NCBI RefSeq assembly: GCF_002944315.1
Contig: NZ_CP024311.1
Span: 2,642,501 to 2,706,500 of the forward strand
DNA: 64,000 nucleotides
Direction of reading: 5' to 3'
DNA from: Rhizobium sp. NXC24
GTDB lineage: Bacteria; Pseudomonadota; Alphaproteobacteria; Rhizobiales; Rhizobiaceae
Shown: one piece after another, positions 12,260 to 22,160 of the stretch
Layout: each line of letters starts with the position of its first letter
Position numbering within the stretch: the stretch's first letter is position 1
Position numbers and translations under genes: made by a program
The notes under the pieces: generated by a model
The model's input: only the letters and a program-made list of their open reading frames with translations
Databases searched by the model: none
What the model was told of the DNA's origin: nothing

Positions 12260-13162
12260 ATGTCGTTCGCTGCGGAAGAGCTTACCTCTGACCTTGGTTT
12301 CTTCACGGCTGTTCTCGGCTGCGCGCGGGAGATGGTTGCCGCCTACGCTGACAATCCACGCGCAAGCTCAATTTTTGCTTCGCAGCAGCGCTGGCTGATG
12401 GCCCAAGCCGGCCTCGGACTGTATTACGGCGGAATCGATGGAGAGCAGCCGGGCTTATATGCCCGCCGCTTTGTCGATTACGTTCTCAAACATGAGATCG
12501 CCAGCCACAATACGGCGCTGAGCTTCATCCAGGAAATGCTGACCTACCGCTTTTTGCGTTATCTGGCCGATCCACCAATCAAGCGTCTGCGACCAATAGA
12601 GCCGACCGAAGCGGCGGTGGAACATCTATCGAAATGGATTTATATCCATCTGATGGTGCTCGACAGCCTGGATGACGGCAAGCGGATAGCAACTTTTGTC
12701 GAGCGACCGGAGATCATTGCGGCGCTGCAGCCGGCAATCGCAGCAAGAATCATTGCCAACGACCGGGTGCGTCATCCCGGCGAGACCTTCGATCTCTTCA
12801 CTTGGGCAAATTCCGGCGGCGTGGTGATGGATTACCTGATGTCCCGCATCGCAACGATCGATCCGACAGCGGCAAGAATGGTCATTGGCCCGATTTCGTT
12901 CACCGAAATCTGCGACCGATTCCTAATCTCAAGAACGCATGTGAAGCGGCTGATGAGCAAGGCATCGAGTATGGGAAGCGTGGGCTGGACCGGTAGTCCG
13001 GGCAAGAGCCACTTCTGGCTCTCGCGCGGCTTCATTCAGGAATATTGGGATTACCAGGCGGAAAAATTCGCCATCATCGGCGCCGTCTGGGAAGAGGCCT
13101 TCGGCGCGCAGCCCGAGCCAGCGCCGACGGAGCCACCAATACTTACTTCAGCAGCTCTTTGA
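12260..13162 (+). CDS. Conserved-type hypothetical protein with a helix-turn-helix-like segment
   Basis: I do not recognise the 300-residue product. It is largely alpha-helical with no signal peptide. Residues about 213-240 (ISFTEICDRFLISRTHVKRL) look like a helix-turn-helix, and the following SMGSVGWTG and FWLSRGFIQEYWDY could form a wing or support. An N-terminal helical domain (about 1-190) with several aromatic and charged helices could be a ligand or multimerisation domain. A perfect palindrome lies 45 bp upstream. The last 20 bp overlap the convergent yqeY gene. A transcriptional regulator is the best guess. Confidence 0.7.
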   Translation: MSFAAEELTSDLGFFTAVLGCAREMVAAYADNPRASSIFASQQRWLMAQAGLGLYYGGIDGEQPGLYARRFVDYVLKHEIASHNTALSFIQEMLTYRFLRYLADPPIKRLRPIEPTEAAVEHLSKWIYIHLMVLDSLDDGKRIATFVERPEIIAALQPAIAARIIANDRVRHPGETFDLFTWANSGGVVMDYLMSRIATIDPTAARMVIGPISFTEICDRFLISRTHVKRLMSKASSMGSVGWTGSPGKSHFWLSRGFIQEYWDYQAEKFAIIGAVWEEAFGAQPEPAPTEPPILTSAAL

Positions 13163-13595
13163 GAATCCCCGAAGCCTTGGCGAAATCCATCTGCCCGGCA
13201 TAGCGCTCGCGCAGGGCAGCGACGCACTTGCCCATGTCCTTCAGGCCTTGCGCACCGAGCTCGGCGACGACAGCGACGCAGATCTCGCGCACCTTCTCGT
13301 CGGAAAGCTGCTCGGGCATGAAGCCCTGGATAACAGCGATTTCCTCGCGCTCCTTGTCGGCCAGTTCCGGGCGGCCACCATCGATGTAGATCTTCACCGA
13401 CTCTTCGCGCTGCTTGATCATCTTGGCGAGCAACTGCAAAATCTCGTCGTCACTCGCCTGTTCCTTGCCGAGACCACGATTGGCGATGTCCTTGTCCTTG
13501 ATCGCGGCGAGGATGAGGCGCACGGTCGAAAGCCTCGCCGCGTCCTTGGCCTTCATGGCATCCTTCTGGGCGGTGGAAAGCGTTTCGCGGATCAT
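13143..13595 (-). CDS. YqeY/GatB-domain protein
   Basis: The 150 residues match the stand-alone YqeY family, related to the tRNA-binding C-terminal domain of GatB. The conserved N terminus (MIRETLSTAQKDAMKAKDAA), the KQREESVKIYIDGGR segment, FMPEQLSDEKV and the C-terminal GKCVAALRERYAGQMDFAKA are all present. In the family it is proposed to influence tRNA-dependent amidation or tRNA binding; the exact role is unclear. AGGGAG lies 9 nt before the ATG. The gene is divergent from carA, a pairing I know from other rhizobia, and its 3' end overlaps the HTH-like gene by 20 bp. Confidence 0.9.
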   Translation of the reverse strand: MIRETLSTAQKDAMKAKDAARLSTVRLILAAIKDKDIANRGLGKEQASDDEILQLLAKMIKQREESVKIYIDGGRPELADKEREEIAVIQGFMPEQLSDEKVREICVAVVAELGAQGLKDMGKCVAALRERYAGQMDFAKASGILKELLK

Positions 13596-13901
13596 GTCTT
13601 AAACTCCCTAAGCAGGCCGGCGACGATCGCCCAGCCTCTCATTTCATGTTGCCAGTCTCATAGACCATGAGCGGCGATCAATGCAATTACGTCCGGGCGA
13701 TCGAAAGCTGGCGATTCCTTGGCAGGAAACGAACGGGGCGCATTGACCGACACGCCTTGTTTGGCTATGTCCAGCACCTGCACATTAGATCGATATGAAG
13801 GTCTCAAGCCGCGACGCACGTCGCCGGCTGCAATCTGCACAAACATGGCGGAAGCCCCCGGTCTTTTCAAGGCCGCGCACGACGCCGGAAACGGGATGAG
13901 A
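13596..13901. other. 306-bp divergent region between yqeY and carA
   Basis: This stretch must hold promoters for yqeY (minus) and carA (plus). The carA frame stays open back to 13719 with in-frame ATGs, but the translated extension has no CarA similarity. No T-rich hairpin or obvious pyrimidine-responsive attenuator is visible. Confidence 0.35.
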
Positions 13902-15110
13902 ATGACCGCGACAGCCCCATGGACAACTGAAAAGCCGAGTGCCCTGCTCGTCCTCGCCGACGGCACCGTAATCGAAGGCAAGGGTATCGGCGCGACCGGC
14001 AAGGTCCAGGCCGAAGTCTGCTTCAACACGGCGCTGACCGGCTACGAGGAAATCCTGACCGATCCCTCCTATCTCGGTCAGATCGTTACCTTCACCTTCC
14101 CCCACATCGGCAATGTCGGCACCAACGACGAAGACATCGAAGACTTGACGCCTGCCGCCCGCCACGGCGCCGTCGGCGTCATCTTCAAGGCCGATATCAC
14201 CGATCCTTCGAACTATCGCGCCGCAAAGCATCTCGACCAGTGGCTGAAGGCTCGCGGTATCATCGGCATGTGCGGCATCGACACCCGCGCGCTGACCGCC
14301 TGGATCCGCGAAAACGGCATGCCGAACGGCGTCATCGCCCATGACCCGAACGGCGTCTTCGACATCGAGCAGTTGAAGGCGGATGCGAAGGCTTGGAGCG
14401 GCTTGGAAGGCCTAGATCTCGCAAAGGTCGCCACTTCAGGCCAATCGTCGCAATGGGCGCAGACGCCCTGGATCTGGAACGAAGGCTATGGCGCACTCAA
14501 TGCCGACGACGCCAAATATCACGTCGTCTGCCTCGACTACGGCGTCAAGCGCAACATCCTGCGCCTCTTCTCCGGCCTCGACTGCAAGGTCACCGTATTG
14601 CCGGCAACCGCATCCACCGATGACGTGCTGGCGCTGAAGCCCGACGGCATTTTCCTGTCGAACGGTCCCGGCGACCCCGCGGCAACCGGCGAATATGCCG
14701 TGCCTGTCATCAAGGACCTGCTGAAGACGGAAATCCCGTTGTTCGGCATCTGCCTCGGTCACCAGATGCTCGGCCTCGCGCTCGGCGCCAAGACGGCGAA
14801 GATGCATCAGGGCCATCATGGCGCCAACCACCCGGTCAAGGATCACACCACGGGCAAGGTCGAGATCGTCTCGATGAATCACGGCTTCGCAGTCGACTCG
14901 AACAGCCTTCCGGAAGGCGTTGAAGAGACTCACATTTCTCTTTTCGACGGCAGCAATTGCGGCCTGCGCGTTGCCGGCAAGCCGGTCTTCTCCGTGCAGC
15001 ACCACCCGGAAGCTTCCCCGGGCCCGCAGGACAGCCATTACCTCTTCCGCCGCTTCGTCAATCTCGTGCGCGAGAAGAAGGGCGAACCGGCTTTGGCCGA
15101 GCGCGCCTGA
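13902..15110 (+). CDS. carA: Carbamoyl-phosphate synthase small (glutaminase) subunit
   Basis: CarA hydrolyses glutamine and passes ammonia to CarB, making carbamoyl phosphate for arginine and pyrimidines. The start MTATAPWTTEKPSALL (402 residues) fits the family length; an ATG two codons upstream (13896) is an alternative. The N-terminal CPSase_sm_chain domain (VLADGTVIEGKGIGATG) is followed by a class-I glutamine amidotransferase domain. Its nucleophile Cys lies in LFGICLGHQML, and the His-Glu pair is in HHPEASPGP. A strong terminator follows at once, so carA is not in an operon with carB, which lies 9 kb away on the same strand. Confidence 0.96.
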   Translation: MTATAPWTTEKPSALLVLADGTVIEGKGIGATGKVQAEVCFNTALTGYEEILTDPSYLGQIVTFTFPHIGNVGTNDEDIEDLTPAARHGAVGVIFKADITDPSNYRAAKHLDQWLKARGIIGMCGIDTRALTAWIRENGMPNGVIAHDPNGVFDIEQLKADAKAWSGLEGLDLAKVATSGQSSQWAQTPWIWNEGYGALNADDAKYHVVCLDYGVKRNILRLFSGLDCKVTVLPATASTDDVLALKPDGIFLSNGPGDPAATGEYAVPVIKDLLKTEIPLFGICLGHQMLGLALGAKTAKMHQGHHGANHPVKDHTTGKVEIVSMNHGFAVDSNSLPEGVEETHISLFDGSNCGLRVAGKPVFSVQHHPEASPGPQDSHYLFRRFVNLVREKKGEPALAERA

Positions 15111-15139
15111 GCACACCGACTGCCCGAATCCATAAAAAG

Positions 15140-15175
15140 AAGCCTCGGATTGGCAAACAATCCGAGGCTTTTTTT
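15140..15175 (+). terminator. Intrinsic terminator of carA
   Basis: AAGCCTCGGATT (15140-15151) pairs with AATCCGAGGCTT (15159-15170) across a 7-nt loop, followed by seven Ts. The left side carries an A-run, so it may also end the convergent EVE-domain gene. Confidence 0.92.
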
Positions 15176-15212
15176 GTGTGTCGACTTGGGAGGAATATGT
15201 CTTCACATCGGC

Positions 15213-15785
15213 TTACGCCTGCAGGCGACGCTGCTTCACGACTTCCAACTCGCTCGTCATGATCTCCTGCAGGAATTCAAAATCGGACGCGCCAAAGGCA
15301 ACAAGCCCGAACCTCAGTTTGTAGCCCCAGTTCTTGTCTTGGGTAAAATCCAGCCAGCCCAGCAATGGACGGAGCGGCTGTTCGGGCGCATCGAGCCAGT
15401 CGACATCGCGGCGATAGGCCTTTCCACAATCCATCTGCGCCGGATACGGCTCGCCCTCACGGACATAGCCAATGGCCGTGAAGCTCTGGAAACCGTCCTT
15501 GCCTCCCATCGTTATCGATGGAGAATAATAGATGATACCGTCACCGGGCTTGATGCGCTTCAGCGGCCCCGGTTTGCCGTGGCAAACCTGCATGAAGCCC
15601 TGCTCTTTCCCATGGCGAACATGTTCCGCGCTGGCAACGGCCAGCCAATAGGATTTCTGCACAGGCTCGGGCCGCCGGCCGGACGCATTGGCGTGCGGGA
15701 AGAGGCGAACCATCTTGCCCTGATCAGAGGAATCTTCCCGCGGGAAAAGCGCGGCATCAATATGATCGCTTGCTTTGAATGTCAT
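15213..15785 (-). CDS. EVE (PUA-like) domain protein
   Basis: The 190-residue product carries an EVE domain, a PUA-like fold that in characterised members binds modified bases in DNA or RNA. Visible family features are the aromatic start YWLAVASAEHVRHG, the FMQVCHGKPGPLKRIKPGDG core and IIYYSP. I chose the ATG at 15785 because GGGAG lies 6 nt upstream; the ATG at 15791 would sit directly on that SD. It is convergent with carA. Free-standing EVE proteins of this size are common in proteobacteria and their cellular role is mostly unknown. Confidence 0.85.
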   Translation of the reverse strand: MTFKASDHIDAALFPREDSSDQGKMVRLFPHANASGRRPEPVQKSYWLAVASAEHVRHGKEQGFMQVCHGKPGPLKRIKPGDGIIYYSPSITMGGKDGFQSFTAIGYVREGEPYPAQMDCGKAYRRDVDWLDAPEQPLRPLLGWLDFTQDKNWGYKLRFGLVAFGASDFEFLQEIMTSELEVVKQRRLQA

Positions 15786-15881
15786 GGTCATCTCCCGTCG
15801 TTGGTATGAGATGACTATAGACGAACATGCTGTCAATTTTTGTCAGCAGTCTCGTCGCCAGATATCAAAATTGGCCGGGCT

Positions 15882-17279
15882 TCAGCCGGCCAATTTCTCG
15901 GAGCGCATCAGGATATAGAATCGCGCGCAGAGCATGGTCGCGGCCGAGCCAAGGCCGAGCAAAAAGCCGATCCAGATGCCGATCCCGCCGAAGCCAAGCG
16001 GGAAGGCCAGCAGCCAGGCCAGGAAGAAACCGATCGGCCAATAGGCGATCAGCGCCATGATCATCGGCACGCGCGCATCCTTCAGGCCACGCAGCAGACC
16101 ACTGGCGACCACCTGCAGGCCGTCGACGAGTTGGAACAGGCCAGCCACGACGATCAGCGGCGCCGCATAGGCAAGCACCTGCGGCGCATCGACCGACTTG
16201 ACGTCAAGGAACCAGCTTCCGAGCCAGGATGGCGCTGTCGCGAACAGGATGCTGCCGCAGAACGCAATACAACTCGAAACGATGAGCACCACGATGGCTG
16301 CCCGCTTCAGCCCGAAGTGATCGCCCTGTCCATGCGCGACACCGACCCGCACGGTCGCCGCCTGGCTGAGGCCGAGCGGGATCATGAAGGCGATCGACGC
16401 CCATTGCAGTGCGATACCATGCGCGGCAAGCTCGATCGTGCCGATTTGACCCATCAGCAGCGAAGCGGCCGTGAACAGGCTGACTTCAGCCAAAACCGTG
16501 ATGCTGATCGGAAAACCAAGGCGAACGACTTCCCACAACGCATGCCAATCCGGCCGCCAAAGACGGACGAAGATTTCATAGCGTCGTGTGTCCTGGCGGC
16601 TCTGCACATAGCCGACGATGAACAGAAAGCCCGCCGTCTGCACTGCAACGGATACCATGGCAGCACCACGCAGCCCGAGCGCCGGCATGCCGAAATGGCC
16701 GAGCACCAGGCAATAGGCAAGCACGGCGTTCATCACCAGCATAGTGAGGGTGACATAAAGGATGACGCCTGCCCGACCCATGGCGCTGACCAGGGCCCGG
16801 ATGACGTTGTAGAGCAAGCCCGGCAGCACCGCGAAATGGCCGATGGCGATATAATCGCTGGCAAGCTTCGCCACGTCGGGCTTCTGTCCGGCGGCCAATA
16901 GGATCTGTTCGGAATAAAGAAAGGCCGGCTGCGCAATCAGCCAATAGACGGTAACGGCCCAGAGGCCCATGCGCAGCGCCCGCCGAACCGAGGTGACATC
17001 ACCCTGACCATAGGCCTGCGCCACCAACGGCACGACGGCAATGGCAAAACCGGAACCGAAAAGCAGAATCGTAAACAGGAACTGGCCGGCAAGAACCATG
17101 GCGGCCAATTGCTCGGCACCGAGACGACCGATGATCATCACATCCGTCGTATTGATGCCAAGCTGCGCCAGTTGCGCGCCGATCAGCGGGATGCCGAGCG
17201 CCAGGGTGGCGCGGAGATGCGCAAACCACGAATTATTGTTGTCGTGCGCGAAGGGGCGCGCAGCTACCGGCATATCCAT
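15882..17279 (-). CDS. MATE-family multidrug efflux transporter (NorM-like)
   Basis: This is a polytopic inner-membrane antiporter of about 465 residues with twelve predicted hydrophobic segments in two homologous halves. MATE signatures include GIPLIGAQLAQLGINTTDVM in TM1, GFAIAVVPLVAQAYGQGD in the first half, and the repeat FPISITVLAEVSLFTAASLL plus GLSQAATVRVGVAHGQGD in the second. Members export cationic drugs or secondary metabolites using Na+ or H+. The frame is open to 17312, but MDMPVAARPFAH (17279) or the second ATG at 17273 is a more normal start. It lies downstream of the TetA-like MFS gene on the same strand with a 145-bp gap, so it may be transcribed separately. Confidence 0.92.
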   Translation of the reverse strand: MDMPVAARPFAHDNNNSWFAHLRATLALGIPLIGAQLAQLGINTTDVMIIGRLGAEQLAAMVLAGQFLFTILLFGSGFAIAVVPLVAQAYGQGDVTSVRRALRMGLWAVTVYWLIAQPAFLYSEQILLAAGQKPDVAKLASDYIAIGHFAVLPGLLYNVIRALVSAMGRAGVILYVTLTMLVMNAVLAYCLVLGHFGMPALGLRGAAMVSVAVQTAGFLFIVGYVQSRQDTRRYEIFVRLWRPDWHALWEVVRLGFPISITVLAEVSLFTAASLLMGQIGTIELAAHGIALQWASIAFMIPLGLSQAATVRVGVAHGQGDHFGLKRAAIVVLIVSSCIAFCGSILFATAPSWLGSWFLDVKSVDAPQVLAYAAPLIVVAGLFQLVDGLQVVASGLLRGLKDARVPMIMALIAYWPIGFFLAWLLAFPLGFGGIGIWIGFLLGLGSAATMLCARFYILMRSEKLAG

Positions 17280-17424
17280 CTCGAAAACTCGGTTTAAGAA
17301 CGCGCAGACCACCTACCCAAGGGTGCGCAAGATCGTCGGCTTAGCGCAACTTTGCGTGAAAAGCCAGCCGGCAGGGCCTCGATGCTGAAGAATTCATCGT
17401 ATCATCAAAATATCTGATGAATAT

Positions 17425-18681
17425 TTAGGCCACTTCCTGAACAGCCGGCTCTGCCGCGGCTTTCGGTTCACTCTTCTGCACCTTGGCGACAAAGACGATC
17501 ACCGCAGCTGCAATCAGGATCGCCGACATGATGAACGGGGCGCCGGCGAAAACGACGGGCGCGGACGGGTCGGTAAAATAACGGAACAGGTAGGGAAACA
17601 GCACCGGCCCTATGATGGCGGTGATGCTGGTCAAGCTGCCGAGAGCGCCTTGCAGTTCGCCCTGCGCCGATGGTGGCACCTTGCTTGCCGCAATGGAGCG
17701 CAGCGGCGCGTCCGAGACGTTTTCGATCACGGTGACGACGATCACGGCATAGACCATCCAGCCCTGCCAGGCGAAAGCATATCCCAGCAAGCCGATGCCG
17801 GAAAAGGTAAGCCCGAACACCACAGTCTTCCATTCGCCGAGCACCGAAACGATGCGAGGCAGAGCCAGCCCCATCACCAGCGCCATGCCGATGCCGTAGG
17901 TGCCGAGCGAAAGGCCGATTTCCAACGAGGTCCATTCATAACGATAGGAGCTGACGAAGGACCAGACCGCCGGAAACACGCCATGCGCCAGCCAGTTGAA
18001 GAACATGACAACGAAGACCCAGCCAAGGCCCTGATAGCGGCCCACTTGCCGCAATGCGCCGAGCGGACTGGCGCGCCAAAATTCGAAACGGCGGCGGTTC
18101 CTCGCTTCCAGCGTTTCCGGCAGGAGGAAATAGGCACCGATAAAGTTTATGAAGGCCACCGCCGCTGCACCGTAAAAGGGCGCGCGCGGGCCGAATTCCC
18201 CAAGGAAACCGCCGATCACAGGTCCAAGGACAAAACCCACGCCGAAGGCCATGCCGATCAGGCCGAAATTCTTAGCCCGGTTCTCGTCATTGCTGATGTC
18301 GGCGATATAGGCGGAGCATGTCGAGAAACTCGCTCCGCTGACACCGGCCAGGATGCGACCGGCGAACAATATCCAGTAGCTGCCGGCAATGGCGCAGATG
18401 AAATTGTCGATCGCGAAGGTCAACACGGAGGCAAGCAAGATCGGGCGGCGACCGAAACGATCGCTCAAATTGCCGATCAGCGGCGAAAACAGGAATTGCA
18501 TGGCCGCATAGGCAAGCAATAGCCAGCCGCCATCGGTTGCCGCCTCGCTGACTGAAGCGCCCGTCAGTTCCTCCAGATATTTCGGCATGACCGGCATGAT
18601 GATGGCGATGCCGATGACGTCGAGGAAGAGGGTGACGAAGACGAGGAAAAGGCCGCGACGGACGAATTTCTGATCGATCAT
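17425..18681 (-). CDS. TetA-like MFS efflux transporter (drug:H+ antiporter-1 type)
   Basis: The 418-residue major facilitator has 12 predicted transmembrane segments. TM1 carries [20 protein letters not shown], typical of the tetracycline/bicyclomycin antiporter family. Motif A reads [14 protein letters not shown] between TM2 and TM3. The antiporter motif C region is [17 protein letters not shown] in TM5. The C-terminal tail is polar ([16 protein letters not shown]). Many alphaproteobacterial proteins of this type are annotated as tetracycline resistance, but the substrate here is unknown. Its neighbours, a MATE pump and a LysR/AKR pair, suggest a detoxification area, but no shared operator is visible. 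Confidence 0.9.
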   Translation of the reverse strand: MIDQKFVRRGLFLVFVTLFLDVIGIAIIMPVMPKYLEELTGASVSEAATDGGWLLLAYAAMQFLFSPLIGNLSDRFGRRPILLASVLTFAIDNFICAIAGSYWILFAGRILAGVSGASFSTCSAYIADISNDENRAKNFGLIGMAFGVGFVLGPVIGGFLGEFGPRAPFYGAAAVAFINFIGAYFLLPETLEARNRRRFEFWRASPLGALRQVGRYQGLGWVFVVMFFNWLAHGVFPAVWSFVSSYRYEWTSLEIGLSLGTYGIGMALVMGLALPRIVSVLGEWKTVVFGLTFSGIGLLGYAFAWQGWMVYAVIVVTVIENVSDAPLRSIAASKVPPSAQGELQGALGSLTSITAIIGPVLFPYLFRYFTDPSAPVVFAGAPFIMSAILIAAAVIVFVAKVQKSEPKAAAEPAVQEVA

Positions 18682-18845
18682 GGAGTTTGCCTATTGGTGG
18701 CCCCATCTCCATGAAGAGACAGAACGTGAACGAAAAACCGCAGCGTCCCCCTTACCTAAAGATTTTGCCGGAAACAATGCGTGAACGCTTCAATCTTCCT
18801 GATTCACCGACCGATTTTTTTGATCTTTGACATGAGGATGACGCC

Positions 18846-19757
18846 CTACCCCTCGTTCATCCGCCGCTGCTCCAATTTGAGAAAATCGACGAAGGCTCGA
18901 AGCGGTGCCGGCATATGGCGGCGGCTGGCATAATAGAGAAATGGCCCGGGAAAAGCAGTATCCCAGTCTTCGAGAATCGGTATGAGGTCACCGCTTGCAA
19001 TCTGCGGCGCGACGAACTCCCTGAAGGTTCGGATGATACCAAGTCCCTCCAAGGCGGCGTTGCGCTCGATATCGACGGAATTGGTGGCGAGAACCATGGG
19101 CGGCGAAATGACGATCCTCTCGTCCTTCCTTTCAAACTCCCAGGGAAAGGCAGAGCTGCCGAGGAAACGGTGGCGGATACAGCGATGGTCGAGAATGTCG
19201 CGCGGGTGCTGGGGCGTACCATTTGCCGCAAGGTAGGCCGGCGACGCGGCGGTGACATAGCATTGCTCCCGTGGCCCGATCGGAACGGCGATCATGTCGC
19301 GCTCCAGCCGCTCATCGTAACGAATACCGGCATCATAGCCCGCCGCCAGCACGTCGATAAAACTGTCCTCGGCGACGATTTCTACCGAGATACCCGGATA
19401 GGCTTTCAGGAAACGGTTGATGATGCCCGGCATGATGACCATGGCTGCCACGGTCGGCACATTGAGCCGCAGAGTGCCGCCAGGACTGTCACGAAATGTG
19501 TTGATATCGTCAAGCGCGGTGGCGATCTCGCCCATCGCCGGTCCCAGCCGCTCGATGAGCCGTTCGCCGGCCTCTGTTGGTGTGACGCTGCGGGTGGTAC
19601 GGTTGAGCAGACGCACGCCGAGCCGCTCCTCGAGCCGCCGCAGCGCCTCGCTCAATGATGATGCGGAGACACGGCGTTTCCGCGCCGCCTCACGAAAACT
19701 GCGTTCGCGCGTGACAGCGGCAAAGGCATCGAGATCGGCAAGCGGCAAATCGTTCAT
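18846..19757 (-). CDS. LysR-family transcriptional regulator divergent from an aldo-keto reductase
   Basis: The 303 residues start at MNDLPLADLDAFAAV (19757); the longer frame adds five residues. The N-terminal winged HTH (SFREAARKRRVSASSLSEAL, then RLGVRLLNRTTRSVTPTEAG) is followed by a substrate-binding domain with the usual GYDAGIRYDERLERDMIAVP stretch. It is divergent from the AKR gene with a 115-bp intergenic region holding a textbook T-N11-A site. It is therefore the probable activator or repressor of that reductase and of itself. The inducer is unknown. Confidence 0.93.
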   Translation of the reverse strand: MNDLPLADLDAFAAVTRERSFREAARKRRVSASSLSEALRRLEERLGVRLLNRTTRSVTPTEAGERLIERLGPAMGEIATALDDINTFRDSPGGTLRLNVPTVAAMVIMPGIINRFLKAYPGISVEIVAEDSFIDVLAAGYDAGIRYDERLERDMIAVPIGPREQCYVTAASPAYLAANGTPQHPRDILDHRCIRHRFLGSSAFPWEFERKDERIVISPPMVLATNSVDIERNAALEGLGIIRTFREFVAPQIASGDLIPILEDWDTAFPGPFLYYASRRHMPAPLRAFVDFLKLEQRRMNEG

Positions 19758-19783
19758 TATGCAAAATTCCAAACAACCTGTTT

Positions 19784-19802
19784 CGATTTACACGGATTAT
19801 CG
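19784..19802. promoter_or_regulatory. LysR-type operator (T-N11-A with CGAT/ATCG arms)
   Basis: CGAT (19784-19787), eleven bases, then ATCG (19799-19802) form an interrupted dyad with the T-N11-A pattern of LysR recognition sites. It sits 26 bp before the LysR ATG and 70 bp before the aldo-keto reductase ATG, the expected position for a divergent LysR target. Confidence 0.6.
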
Positions 19803-19872
19803 CACAACAGCCAATGCAGTAAAACCAATCTCGAAGACGCCCTTGGAGCGCCGCTGATGAAGGAGACCTGAA

Positions 19873-20865
<993 letters not shown>

Positions 20866-20873
20866 GAAACGTC

Positions 20874-20897
20874 ACCTTCTCCCCGCCGGGAGAAGGT
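20874..20897. repeat. Short palindrome ACCTTCTCCC-n4-GGGAGAAGGT in a convergent gap
   Basis: Perfect 10-bp arms (20874-20883 and 20888-20897) flank CGCC. It lies between the stop codons of the aldo-keto reductase and the YpfJ-type protease. A sister copy lies at 56715-56735. Neither has a real T-tract. I read them as members of a dispersed rhizobial intergenic palindrome that may also act as a 3'-end stabiliser. Confidence 0.65.
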
Positions 20898-20905
20898 ATT
20901 TCCGT

Positions 20906-21826
20906 TTAAACCGGATTGTTCAGCGTATCGCAGTTGCTGAGCTTGCCGGAGTCGAAGCCCTGCTTGAACCATTTCACACGCTGGGCCGAGGTGCCGTGGT
21001 TGAAACTATCCGGAACAACATAACCCTGGCTGCGCTTCTGCAGCGTATCGTCGCCGATCTGCTGCGCGGCATTCAGCGCCTCTTCGAGGTCGCCTTCCTG
21101 CAGAATGCCTTTCTGCTGCGTGAACTTGCCCCAGATGCCGGCAAGGCAATCGGCTTGAAGCTCGATCCGCACTGACAACTTGTTGGCATCTGCCTCGCTC
21201 ATGGTTTGGCGGGCCTGATTGAACTTCGGCAGAATGCCGAGCTGGTCCTGAACATGATGGCCGACTTCATGCGCAATGACATAGGCCTGGGCGAAATCGC
21301 CGGCTGCGCCGAACTGGTCCTTCATCTGCTTGAAGAAGGCCATGTCGAGATAGACCTTCTGATCGCTCGGGCAATAGAAGGGGCCGGTGGCCGCCGAAGC
21401 TTGCCCGCAAGCCGAGGGGAAACTGCCGGAGAACAGCACCAGCTTCGGATCCGTATAGGTCTGGCCCATCGACTTGAAGATGCCGGTCCAGGTGTCTTCT
21501 GTGTCGGCGAGCACCGTTGCGACGAACTGCTTCATCTCGTCATTGGCGGGCGGAGCATTGCCGCCACGGGAATCGCTCTGCTCGTAACCAGATCCACCAC
21601 CTTCCAACATGCCGCTTTGCTGTAGCAGGCCGATAACGTCGACGCCCATCGCCCTCAGGATCAGGAAAATCACGACGAGTACGATAATGGTGCGGAAACT
21701 CAAACCGCCGCCGCCGATACCTCCGCCGGGGAATCGGAAGCCGCCGCCACCCGTGCCGCCGCTCATCGGCGATGAGCCACGCTCATCCTCGATATTGTCG
21801 GATTGCCGACGCCCCTTCCAATCCAT
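20906..21826 (-). CDS. YpfJ-family neutral zinc metallopeptidase, membrane-anchored
   Basis: The 306 residues start at MDWKGRRQSDNIEDERG (21826) with GGGAGGTG upstream; the longer frame is a shadow. The Arg/Gly-rich N terminus (GGTGGGGFRFPGGG) precedes one transmembrane helix (about 44-65, TIIVLVVIFLILRAMG). The periplasmic domain carries HEVGHH with zinc ligands His186 and His190 and catalytic Glu187. It also contains the family strings PFYCPSDQKVYLDMAFF, RIELQADCLAGIW and SFNHGTSAQRVKWF. The family (zinc_peptidase, formerly DUF541-like YpfJ) is widespread; its substrate is not established. It is a single gene. Confidence 0.92.
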   Translation of the reverse strand: MDWKGRRQSDNIEDERGSSPMSGGTGGGGFRFPGGGIGGGGLSFRTIIVLVVIFLILRAMGVDVIGLLQQSGMLEGGGSGYEQSDSRGGNAPPANDEMKQFVATVLADTEDTWTGIFKSMGQTYTDPKLVLFSGSFPSACGQASAATGPFYCPSDQKVYLDMAFFKQMKDQFGAAGDFAQAYVIAHEVGHHVQDQLGILPKFNQARQTMSEADANKLSVRIELQADCLAGIWGKFTQQKGILQEGDLEEALNAAQQIGDDTLQKRSQGYVVPDSFNHGTSAQRVKWFKQGFDSGKLSNCDTLNNPV

Positions 21827-22160
21827 ATTGCACCTCCCGGCGATGCAGGTCCCTAACAAAAGACTCTAACGCATTCTGAGATATATCGTGCCACTTTAAA
21901 TTATGAAAAGCGGAAAGAAAATTTTCACCATCGTGTCTTTCGGGCCTTAGACAGCAACAAAAACTGGGCGGATATTCTTTAAATATCTCAGGCGCCCACC
22001 TACGTCTTTGGACGCGCCAATATTCTTTACGTTGCATTTTATAACCATGTGGACAACCGCAATTCCGCGTTTCGCGGTACATTGCGGTTGAGTAAGTACA
22101 TGCACGTCATAATTGAAGTGTAAAGGCGCGTGAACATATGCGCTATGCGCCGAGGGTTTG
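21827..22160. other. 334-bp divergent region, no gene seen
   Basis: This relatively AT-rich stretch lies between the YpfJ-type gene (minus) and the DUF1190 lipoprotein gene (plus). It should hold both promoters, but none stands out. No RNA structure or reading frame with a ribosome binding site was found. Confidence 0.35.

Noticed and set aside
15840..16901. 353-codon plus-strand frame opposite the MATE gene
   Set aside because: It has His/Arg/Asp-rich shadow composition. The minus strand has twelve TM segments and MATE motifs.
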